This document shows positions 47,214 to 54,702 of a DNA stretch of 64,000 bases, in pieces. Source of the DNA: Flammeovirgaceae bacterium UBA5008 (GTDB lineage Bacteria > Bacteroidota > Bacteroidia > Cytophagales > Cyclobacteriaceae); NCBI GenBank assembly GCA_002398365.1, contig DGYK01000013.1, positions 22,913 to 86,912 of the forward strand. Direction: 5' to 3'. The notes below the pieces were generated by a model. That model did not search any database, was not told the DNA's origin, and saw nothing but the letters and a program-made list of their open reading frames with translations. The first letter of the stretch is position 1; each line of letters begins with the position of its first letter. The position numbers were made by a program, and so were the translations under genes.

Positions 47214-48299
47214 ATGAGATTTACCACTACCAGCATTCTTGCTATTCTTTTCATTGGCACAAGTGCCATAACACATGCACAGAGCAATACACAAATTAAA
47301 TTTTTTGGGCAGCCAGGTTTAGATTTCTCCTGGAATGATGACGCGAAGTCTAACTCAACTTACTTTAGAGGTGGACAGTTTGTGATCTATGTTACCTCAC
47401 AGGTTACCGAACGAGTGACTGTGGCCGGTGAACTAAACATCCACTATATGGCCATCCTTCCAGGGCCCTCTACCGAAATTGAGCGCTTGTATCTCCGCTA
47501 TTCGATTAACGACAATCTCGCCATTCGCGTAGGGAAAACATACAATCCGATTGGATACTGGAACCTGAACTACAACTTAGGACTCGTACTACAACCAACC
47601 ATTTCGCGTCCTTTAATTATACAACCTACGCACGATGGAGGATTTACGCAAACCAGGGATATTGGTGTAATGCTCGAAGGGGAAAATATTGGTTCAGCAC
47701 GATTGTTTTTTGATCTTTTTCTCGCCAATGGAAGAGGTAAAAATGGCGGCCTCCTAGGACCATCGTACGCACTTGGAAAAACTATTTCTACAACGGCTCG
47801 CGTAGGAATTGAGCCAACAGAAGGATTAAAATTATCTGTATCGGGTGTTTTTAACCCACTCGAAAAAGGTATGTTAAATGAATTCAACCTTCCAATTGCC
47901 GACAAACTAACCTATTCGGCTTTTGCCGGAAGCATTTCGTTTTTTAACCCGGAGAAAAAACTGGAATTGATTGCCGAATACTATCAACACACCAATGCGT
48001 ATGAATCTATTGGAACCTATAATATCAATGGTGGTGTACTTTACCTTGGGATGAAAACCAATGGTAAACTTACTCCCTATTTTTATGGCGAAACATTAAA
48101 ATTCCAAAACGGAGATCCATTTTTTCCATTGATTGATGAATTTACAAATCAAGCATTTGGTGATGTCACTTCGATTAGTCTAGGTCTAAGGTACAAGTTT
48201 ACACCTACGATCGTATTTAAAACCGAAGCTGGCTCCAGCGAACACAAAGGATATGGCACCACCATGAACATAAAAACACAATTGGCTTTCTCCTTTTAA
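47214..48299 (+). CDS. outer-membrane porin-like beta-barrel
   Basis: 361 residues with a signal peptide (MRFTTTSILAILFIGTSAITHAQ). The mature part is all beta strands, with blocks such as FRGGQFVIYVTSQVTERVTVAGELNI, EIERLYLRYSINDNLAIRVGKTYNPIGYW and ISLGLRYKFTPTIVFKTEAG, ending in LAFSF (terminal Phe). This resembles OprP/OprO-like and other 16-strand porins, without a decisive substrate loop. First gene of an operon with a PstS-like binding protein (43 bp away) and a HAMP-GAF protein, which suggests uptake or sensing of an anion such as phosphate (inference). Confidence 0.8.
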   Translation: MRFTTTSILAILFIGTSAITHAQSNTQIKFFGQPGLDFSWNDDAKSNSTYFRGGQFVIYVTSQVTERVTVAGELNIHYMAILPGPSTEIERLYLRYSINDNLAIRVGKTYNPIGYWNLNYNLGLVLQPTISRPLIIQPTHDGGFTQTRDIGVMLEGENIGSARLFFDLFLANGRGKNGGLLGPSYALGKTISTTARVGIEPTEGLKLSVSGVFNPLEKGMLNEFNLPIADKLTYSAFAGSISFFNPEKKLELIAEYYQHTNAYESIGTYNINGGVLYLGMKTNGKLTPYFYGETLKFQNGDPFFPLIDEFTNQAFGDVTSISLGLRYKFTPTIVFKTEAGSSEHKGYGTTMNIKTQLAFSF

Positions 48300-48342
48300 T
48301 CTGAAAAAATTGATCTCACAACAAAACAAACAACTTTACCAC

Positions 48343-48813
48343 ATGAAGAAATTAATACCAATCGAATTTGTTGTTAGTCTAATTATTCTTTTTCTTTTAA
48401 TTAGTTCATCCTCATTTAATTTTATTGCCGATGGACGAATAGCCATCATCGTAAACAACGACAATCCGGCAGAAAAGCTTACCGCAGGCGAAGCGAAACT
48501 CTATTGGTTACGCAAAATCAAAAAACGGTGGCCCGAAACGAATAAGAATATTTTACCAGTAGACCGCAAAGCAAAATGTGCTGAACGCGATGCCTTCTAT
48601 GCCAAGATACTGAATATGAGTGCCGATGACGTAGAAAGTTATTTCAGCAACCGACAATACCAAAGCGCAGAAAAGCCCCAAGATAAATTCACGTCCGATA
48701 GCGAAATCATCGAGTTTGTTTCCAAAGAAATTGGAGCCATTGGCTTTGTCTCACAAAGTGCTCTTTCAGGCGATGCCAAATCCAAAGTGAAAGTAGTTTT
48801 AACAATCGAATAA
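48343..48813 (+). CDS. small PstS-like periplasmic binding protein
   Basis: 156 residues from ATG 48343 (the longer ORF begins with TTG). An N-terminal hydrophobic segment (about 8-24; VVSLIILFLLISSSSF) acts as signal or anchor. The mature half resembles the first lobe of phosphate-type substrate-binding proteins (RIAIIVNNDNPAEKLTAGEAKLYWLRKIKKRW, LPVDR, FYAKILNMSADDVESYF, VSKEIGAIGFVSQSAL). It is only about half the usual PstS size and no permease or ATPase genes accompany it. A sensing partner for the next gene's periplasmic loop is a reasonable guess. 12 bp before the HAMP-GAF gene. Confidence 0.72.
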   Translation: MKKLIPIEFVVSLIILFLLISSSSFNFIADGRIAIIVNNDNPAEKLTAGEAKLYWLRKIKKRWPETNKNILPVDRKAKCAERDAFYAKILNMSADDVESYFSNRQYQSAEKPQDKFTSDSEIIEFVSKEIGAIGFVSQSALSGDAKSKVKVVLTIE

Positions 48814-48825
48814 CTGTAGCTACCG

Positions 48826-50424
48826 ATGAAAATCAACTTGAAGGGGATATCGGCTAAAATTGCAGCCGGATATGCCGCCATCATTATCATTGCCATTGTA
48901 ATCTCTGCCATAACATTTTTCACTATTCAACGTCTCCGAATTGTAGATCGGGAGATATCTTCGCAAATTGTGCCCACCTACATCGCATTAAAAGAATTCA
49001 ATTCGTTGAATGATATTAACTTCAAACTGTCGAGCAATTGGATTTATCAACCCAACCAGAAAGACAAAGATGATTTACATCAATTAATTGAGAAGCAATG
49101 GCCTCAATTAAAAGCACGCATACTGGCGGCTGCCGATACCGAAAACCAATCTGGCAGCGAGACAAAAACACTGGATCAATTTGAGTTGGTGATTGCTGCT
49201 TCAAAACAAATCATGTCGAAACTCCATGCCGATTCATTGTATAGTAATGACATTGTGATTGATGAATGTATTACGATACTGGATCGAACCATCAAACCTA
49301 AATCGGCCGAGCTAACAGCAGACATTAATCAGTGGATAAGCGATAAAAACGAAAGCCTGGAGAAAAGTACTTCCATTAAAAACACCTCATACACGGTACT
49401 CACCTATTTGGTGATTATGTCCATTTTACTTTACGCAGTAATTGGCATCAGTGCTTCTAAAATCTCATCCAATATTATAGTCAAACCGATTACGCAACTA
49501 AAAAACCGAATTCTCTCCTTGAGCCGCGGCGAAATCAATGAAGTTGAAATTACCAAAACCAATGATGAAATAGGTGAAATGATCGAGTCCATTCAAGTGA
49601 TGATTCAAGGATTGAAATCGAACCGCGATTTTGCAGTTGAAATTGGTAAAGGGAATTACGAAAGTTCGTTTACACCACTAAGCGAACAAGACCAGATGGG
49701 AAATGCCCTCATCAATATGCGAAACAATTTGCGATTAAATGCTGAAGAATCGAATCGCAGAAATTGGGCTACAGCCGGTTTAGCTGAAATTGGAGGAATA
49801 CTTCGCAGAACGGATTTAAGTTCAGAAGCGCTTTATGATAGTATCATTCAATTCGTGGTCAAATACCTTTCCGGCAATCAAGGTGCATTATTTATTCTCA
49901 ATGACGAAGATGTCAACCATCACCATCTGGAATTAGTAGCCTGCTATGCCTATAACCGAAAGAAATACTTGCATCAAAAAATAACAGTTGGCGAGGGACT
50001 TATAGGCCAGTGTTATCTAGAAAAAGAAGTGATTTATTTGACTGATGTTCCTCAGGGTTTTGTAAGGATTACTTCCGGATTAGGCGATGCCTCTCCCAGC
50101 TGCGTTTTGATCGTTCCAATTAAAATCAATGAAGAGGTTCATGGAGTTTTGGAAATTGCTTTCTTCCGAAAACTATTGACGCATGAAATCGAATTTGTCC
50201 AGAAAATCAGCGAGAGCATCGCTTCCACCATCACCAGTGTAAAAGTGGCCGATCGCACAAAACGCATGGTGCATGAATTACAGGAGAAGAGCGAGGTAAT
50301 GAAATCACAGGAGGAGGAGATGCGTCAAAATATGGAAGAGCTATCTGCTACGCAGGAGGAAATGGCTCGTAAAGAAAAAGAGTACATCGCGAAGATTAAA
50401 AATCTGGAAGAACTGATTCGTTAG
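48826..50424 (+). CDS. HAMP-GAF-coiled-coil membrane sensor without output domain
   Basis: 532 residues. TM1 about 12-34, a helical periplasmic loop (about 35-188, four-helix-bundle type), TM2 about 190-212, HAMP (KPITQLKNRILSLSRGEINEV, 215-270), a second HAMP-like helix pair (GKGNYESSFTPLSEQDQMG), GAF (about 305-460; NQGALFILNDED, ITSGLGDASPSCVLIVPI) and a coiled coil (EEEMRQNMEELSATQEEMAR) at the very end. No kinase or DNA-binding domain follows. The GAF plus coiled-coil part closely resembles that of the che-operon protein at 21521-24385. The stop overlaps the convergent TonB-receptor gene by 4 bp. Probable signal receptor with an unlinked output. Confidence 0.83.
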   Translation: MKINLKGISAKIAAGYAAIIIIAIVISAITFFTIQRLRIVDREISSQIVPTYIALKEFNSLNDINFKLSSNWIYQPNQKDKDDLHQLIEKQWPQLKARILAAADTENQSGSETKTLDQFELVIAASKQIMSKLHADSLYSNDIVIDECITILDRTIKPKSAELTADINQWISDKNESLEKSTSIKNTSYTVLTYLVIMSILLYAVIGISASKISSNIIVKPITQLKNRILSLSRGEINEVEITKTNDEIGEMIESIQVMIQGLKSNRDFAVEIGKGNYESSFTPLSEQDQMGNALINMRNNLRLNAEESNRRNWATAGLAEIGGILRRTDLSSEALYDSIIQFVVKYLSGNQGALFILNDEDVNHHHLELVACYAYNRKKYLHQKITVGEGLIGQCYLEKEVIYLTDVPQGFVRITSGLGDASPSCVLIVPIKINEEVHGVLEIAFFRKLLTHEIEFVQKISESIASTITSVKVADRTKRMVHELQEKSEVMKSQEEEMRQNMEELSATQEEMARKEKEYIAKIKNLEELIR

Positions 50425-52694
50425 TGCGCATTAATCGTATACCGTATACCCAGAAAAAATCGAATACCCTGATTGGGCGCGAATACATAAGTTGGGTCGA
50501 AGGTTAAAGCGTACGGATTTTGCGGAGTGGCAAGAACCTGTCCATTGGCATCGAACTGCACTTGTTTATCAAACGGATCAAAGGATCGTGCAATGCTATT
50601 GGCAGGCGGTACGTAGTTGAGTAAGTTCTTTACACCACCATAGAGCTCCCACCCTTTTGAAAAGGTTTTGGTAAGTTGAATGTTTTGAATGCTCCACCAA
50701 GGCGAATACTCACTGCGCGGATCCAATGGACCTAACAAAGGTAATCGCATGGGGCCGTATAAATTGCCGGTATAATCAATGGTAAATCCTCTTCCCAGCG
50801 CGTAGCCAATGTTCCATACACCTGAAAAGCGCTCGGTTAGTAATTGCTGACTTGTAACTCCGTTTCGGTTGATAGTCACATCCATCCACGTGCTACCCAG
50901 AATAGCTTTTAATCCACTGGGCCAGGATATATCCATTGATAGAGACAAACCCTTTGACACCGCATTCCCATTTAAATTTGAATAGATGATTTTGTTGGGA
51001 TCGGTTTCATAATCAGGGATAATTCGGTTAGAGAAGTGTGTATAGAAAGTAGTGGCGTCAAGGGTGATGAAGGCATTTCGGGGCGTGTAGATTTTCTTGA
51101 CCCAATTGACATTTACATTCCACGAGGTTTCCGGTTTCAATTCATCCTGAAACACCACTTCTCTCGCTCCGGTTAATGCCGCATGATCTTCGGTGAATAC
51201 ATTGGCCACGCGATAGCCGTTGCCCGTGCTGAACCGCAGGCTATTGGTTTTGTCAACGGAAGTCCATTTGTAATTAAGTCTTGGAGAAAAAATGGAGCCA
51301 TGAATACTGTTGTGATCATAGCGTACTCCGGCCAATAATTTATTCTGTTGATTAATGGAAATCTCATCCTGTACAAATAATCCCGGCAAATATTGAATGG
51401 AAGGCCGATTGGTTGCATCCAAAAATGCCGTTGCGGGTGTGTTATCATCATAATAGTTGTAGCGCAACGCAGATCCAACCAATACATCATGCGCTGCTAT
51501 TTTCTTAGTAAATGAAAGTTGACCAAATGCAATAAACTGCGTGGCATCATAATAGGTAGTTCCGTAATACGAATTTTGATGATGATGCGTAGCGCTGTAT
51601 TGAAACTGCACAGGTGCTTTCAATGGAAGTTGATACTGCCCCAACAACTCCCATCGGTTGGTATAAATACTTTCACCGTATCGTTCATCACTTCCGCGGA
51701 ATTGAGGCGTCCAGTTTACCTGACCGCCCCAGCGATCTTCACCGATATACCGAACTGCGAAATGAAATGTGCGTTGTTGCCTTCGTTCAAAATGCCATTT
51801 ATTAAAAACAGAGACTCGATTTTGTTGAGTGACATCGGTAAATCCGTCTTGGTTATTATCAATGGGGTTTTGGTAATTGAAATAATTCACACCCGTCAAT
51901 ACGTTCGCTTTGCCCATTTTCCATTTCACACCTATATCGGAATTGAATTCGCCCCACGAAGTACTCATTAAATCAACTGACAGAGCCGGAGCAGTTGATG
52001 GATTTTTGGTGATGATATTGATCAGTCCTCCTACCGCCTCTGAACCATACAAAGTCGATGCAGGCCCCTTTACAATCTCTACCCGCTGAATTAAAGACTG
52101 GGGAATTCCTGTGAGCCCATATACTGTTGATAAGCCGCTGACAATAGGCATGCCATCGATCAATACCATTGTATAAGGGCCTTCCAATCCATTAATATGT
52201 ATATCACCCGTGTTGCACACATTGCAGTTGATCTGCGGACGCACGCCATTTACGTTTTGCAACGATTCAAAAATGGAAGGTGTGGGGTTGGCCTTAAAAA
52301 ACGAAGGGGCAAATACCTCTACGGGCACAGGGCTTTCCAATCGACTTACTTCGCGCATCGTTCCGGAAATTACCACTTCATCCAACGTCTGATCTGATTC
52401 AGACAATACAAAATTCACTTCCAGCCGGGAGGTTTCGGCCACTTCAATTCGCTGCGATTGCGGAGCATATCCAATCATCGATACAGCAATCGTATAGGTT
52501 CCTGCCGGAATGCCGGTAATCAGATACTGTCCTTTTGCATTTGAAGAAGCACCCAATGAAGTGCCTTCGAGGTGCACCGAGGCAAATTCTACGGGAACGC
52601 CATTGGATTGGATGATGCCTTTCACCTGACCGGTTTGAGCCATCAGCGGCTGATACCCACATATTAATACAATCAACCCGATAATCTTCTGCAC
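50421..52694 (-). CDS. TonB-dependent outer-membrane receptor
   Basis: 757 residues starting at GTG 52694; the next Met is 17 residues later, after the signal peptide (QKIIGLIVLICGYQPLMAQ). Residues 22-105 are a carboxypeptidase-like regulatory domain (VPVEFASVHLEGTSLGASSN), 115-235 the plug (DEVVISGT, INGLEGPYTMVLIDGMPIVS, IVKGPASTLYGSEAVGGLIN) with an unusual Cys pair, NCNVCNTGDIHINGL, and the rest the barrel. It imports a ligand with TonB energy. Being divergent from a DtxR/MntR regulator and carrying its operator over the promoter, a metal or metal-chelate substrate (Mn/Fe) is inferred. No SusD partner. Confidence 0.93.
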   Translation of the reverse strand: MQKIIGLIVLICGYQPLMAQTGQVKGIIQSNGVPVEFASVHLEGTSLGASSNAKGQYLITGIPAGTYTIAVSMIGYAPQSQRIEVAETSRLEVNFVLSESDQTLDEVVISGTMREVSRLESPVPVEVFAPSFFKANPTPSIFESLQNVNGVRPQINCNVCNTGDIHINGLEGPYTMVLIDGMPIVSGLSTVYGLTGIPQSLIQRVEIVKGPASTLYGSEAVGGLINIITKNPSTAPALSVDLMSTSWGEFNSDIGVKWKMGKANVLTGVNYFNYQNPIDNNQDGFTDVTQQNRVSVFNKWHFERRQQRTFHFAVRYIGEDRWGGQVNWTPQFRGSDERYGESIYTNRWELLGQYQLPLKAPVQFQYSATHHHQNSYYGTTYYDATQFIAFGQLSFTKKIAAHDVLVGSALRYNYYDDNTPATAFLDATNRPSIQYLPGLFVQDEISINQQNKLLAGVRYDHNSIHGSIFSPRLNYKWTSVDKTNSLRFSTGNGYRVANVFTEDHAALTGAREVVFQDELKPETSWNVNVNWVKKIYTPRNAFITLDATTFYTHFSNRIIPDYETDPNKIIYSNLNGNAVSKGLSLSMDISWPSGLKAILGSTWMDVTINRNGVTSQQLLTERFSGVWNIGYALGRGFTIDYTGNLYGPMRLPLLGPLDPRSEYSPWWSIQNIQLTKTFSKGWELYGGVKNLLNYVPPANSIARSFDPFDKQVQFDANGQVLATPQNPYALTFDPTYVFAPNQGIRFFLGIRYTINAH

Positions 52695-52714
52695 GTTTCT
52701 GATTTTTAGACTTG

Positions 52715-52722
52715 CAAATATA
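52715..52722 (-). promoter_or_regulatory. -7 box of the TonB-dependent receptor promoter
   Basis: The minus strand reads TATATTTG, a good TAnnTTTG match, giving a short leader before the GTG at 52694. The palindromic operator occupies the space between this box and the -33 region, so a bound regulator would block it directly. Confidence 0.55.
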
Positions 52723-52724
52723 AT

Positions 52725-52744
52725 AAGTTAGATCAATCTAAATT
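52725..52744. promoter_or_regulatory. DtxR/MntR-type operator palindrome
   Basis: AAGTTAGATCAATCTAAATT is an imperfect 20-bp palindrome with arms TTAGAT and ATCTAA (52728-52733, 52736-52741). Only the third base pair from the ends and the centre do not match. It lies between the divergent TBDR and regulator genes and overlaps or abuts both promoters, so the regulator very probably controls both the receptor and itself. Confidence 0.7.
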
Positions 52745-52764
52745 ATTTCTTTTAAAAATAGTCC

Positions 52765-52772
52765 TATCTTTG
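52765..52772 (+). promoter_or_regulatory. -7 box of the DtxR/MntR-like gene
   Basis: TATCTTTG fits TAnnTTTG. It ends one base before the ATG at 52774, so transcription would begin downstream of that codon; the ATG at 52792 is therefore the better start for the regulator. Confidence 0.55.
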
Positions 52773-52791
52773 TATGGTACAATATCGATCT

Positions 52792-53451
52792 ATGGCATCA
52801 CCTACTGAAGAGAATTACCTGAAGACGTTGTTTACCAAAGCCGACAAAAACGGTGAAATTGCCATTACCGAGCTAAGTCAATTTCTGAAAGTGAGTGCCC
52901 CTACTGTCAATAGTATGATAAAAAACCTTAGCCAGCAGGGACTCGTCAACTATGAGAAATACAAATTACTTTCACTAACCGCCAAAGGAAAGAAGTCCGC
53001 TGCGGTGATCATCCGCAAACATCGGCTTACCGAAATGTACCTGGTCGAGAAAATGGGATTCGGCTGGGAAATGGTGCACGAAATAGCCGAACAAATAGAA
53101 CACATTGATTCTCCACGGTTTTTCGATCGCATGGATGAATTGCTCGGTTATCCTAAAGTAGATCCTCATGGATCACCCATACCCGACAAGAATGGAAAAA
53201 TAACAGCTAAGGCATTGATGAAGCTGAGCGAATGCAAAGTGGGTGATCAAGTTACCTTAAGCGCGCTAGCTAATTCTTCAGAAGAGTTTCTGAAATACCT
53301 CAACTCCAAGCAACTTCAGCTGGAGATTAAACTGCGCGTAGAAGCCATCGAGCCATTTGACCAAAGTATGAAGATCAAATACTTACGGAATCGTGTGGAA
53401 ATACTCAGCCAATTGGCTTGCGATAAATTACTCGTAGAAAAACGCCTGTAA
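52792..53451 (+). CDS. DtxR/MntR-family metal-dependent repressor
   Basis: 219 residues from ATG 52792 (ATG 52774 lies too close to the -7 box). Winged helix-turn-helix 1-62 (GEIAITELSQFLKVSAPTVN), metal-binding and dimerisation domain (IRKHRLTEMYLVEKMGFGWEMVHEIAEQIEHI, DPHGSPIP), and a C-terminal FeoA/SH3-like domain (about 140-215). In HEIAEQIEH, the position of DtxR Cys102 is Glu, as in manganese-sensing MntR, but the N-terminal ligand (EENYL) is Asn rather than Asp. Mn-type sensing is thus likely but unproven. It should repress the divergent TonB receptor through the palindrome at 52725-52744. Confidence 0.88.
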   Translation: MASPTEENYLKTLFTKADKNGEIAITELSQFLKVSAPTVNSMIKNLSQQGLVNYEKYKLLSLTAKGKKSAAVIIRKHRLTEMYLVEKMGFGWEMVHEIAEQIEHIDSPRFFDRMDELLGYPKVDPHGSPIPDKNGKITAKALMKLSECKVGDQVTLSALANSSEEFLKYLNSKQLQLEIKLRVEAIEPFDQSMKIKYLRNRVEILSQLACDKLLVEKRL

Positions 53452-53454
53452 AGG

Positions 53455-54513
53455 TTAGAAATCAGGACAAGGAATCACGAGCTTGTCCTTAGGTGGCTTG
53501 CGAGGATCACGCGTACTCCACGAATACACTAAACTAAATTCATGTGCCCCACCACTTCCGGGTCCTAATTTTGAAATCGTGAAGTCATAACTATAACCAA
53601 TGTTGAGTATGTCTTTTGCACCCTTTTTGGTAAACCCCACCAATAGTACAACCGATTCGTTATTGACAATTCCATTCACACTTTTAAATGGAACTCCACG
53701 ATACCACGTGCCTACGATGAGTGGCTCAAATGTAAAATACAACCCAACGTCCATTTGATCGAATTGACCCTGATGACGATATTGAACTGTCGGTGCGATG
53801 CTTCGTTCTCGCGGTTTCTTATAAAAGCCCTCTCCCATCTCTCCGGGTTTCAAATAAAATTTCCATCCGGCATGACCGGACAATTTCATATTCAACACAT
53901 CTTTCGAGCCCACCAAAGATTGATCAGGTTCGGTGAGGTGATGTGCCGCAAAACCAAGCCATCCGTTCTTTGAGTAGAACAAACCGCCCATGGACAAGTC
54001 TGGGAAAAACTTAGATTGACCGGTATTTAATCCTTCCGCTGACGCTCCCGGTTTTAACCGACCCGTGGCAGGATCTAACTGATCACCAAAGACTAGTCGG
54101 TCAAAATTGATCGATCGATTATATACACCAATCTGTACTCCCGGACGGAACGACAAATTTTTAAGTAAGGTTAATTCGTAAGCATATTGAAAGGCAATGC
54201 TGGTAGATTGTAAACCCAACACACCTTCAGTATCGCGATTGATCAAAATACCAACGCCACTATTTTTACTTTCGATGTAAGTGTCGGCAAAAGCCGAAAT
54301 TGTGTTGAAGTTTGCATCAATAGCAGGCCATTGATTACGGTAATTCACACCGATACGTGCTTGGTTGGTAGAACCTGCAAACGCAGGGTTTAAATATAAC
54401 GGTGCCGCATAGAACTGTGAAAACTGCGGATCTTGAGCAGTTACCGAAGTACCTAATGCCAGAATCAACCCAACCACTATTCCTATGCGCATCGACCAAT
54501 TCGTTTTTACCAT
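53455..54513 (-). CDS. PorP/SprF-family type IX secretion membrane protein
   Basis: 352 residues from ATG 54513 (the in-frame 54528 codon is TTG; ATG 54492 is another option). Signal peptide RIGIVVGLILALGTSVTAQ, then the family hallmark DPQFSQFYAAPLYLNPAFAGST and YRNQWPAI. It is an outer-membrane barrel (VGLYFTFEPLIVGTWYRG, NIGYSYDFTISKLG). In Flavobacterium, SprF-like proteins are needed for export and attachment of T9SS substrates with type B sorting domains; such a substrate is encoded divergently from here. It ends 3 bp from the convergent DtxR-like gene. Confidence 0.92.
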   Translation of the reverse strand: MVKTNWSMRIGIVVGLILALGTSVTAQDPQFSQFYAAPLYLNPAFAGSTNQARIGVNYRNQWPAIDANFNTISAFADTYIESKNSGVGILINRDTEGVLGLQSTSIAFQYAYELTLLKNLSFRPGVQIGVYNRSINFDRLVFGDQLDPATGRLKPGASAEGLNTGQSKFFPDLSMGGLFYSKNGWLGFAAHHLTEPDQSLVGSKDVLNMKLSGHAGWKFYLKPGEMGEGFYKKPRERSIAPTVQYRHQGQFDQMDVGLYFTFEPLIVGTWYRGVPFKSVNGIVNNESVVLLVGFTKKGAKDILNIGYSYDFTISKLGPGSGGAHEFSLVYSWSTRDPRKPPKDKLVIPCPDF

Positions 54514-54634
54514 TTTACAATAGAGCAAATTAAATGGATCGCCAACATTTAAAAAAATGAATGTTCACAAATCACAACGCCAACTTAACGTTATTTTCAA
54601 TCAAATTGTATACTTTAGTGTGGTTTGGGCGTTT

Positions 54635-54642
54635 TAAATTTG
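54635..54642 (+). promoter_or_regulatory. candidate -7 box of the T9SS type B giant
   Basis: TAAATTTG matches TAnnTTTG. It lies 61 bp before the preferred ATG at 54703 and only 16 bp before the ATG at 54658. No good -33 box is present; TTTA near 54614 is the nearest. Confidence 0.4.
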
Positions 54643-54702
54643 AGCTAATCAATTTGTATGAATAAGTTAGAAGGAAGTTGGATCGGTGAGCAACGAAAAA
54701 AT

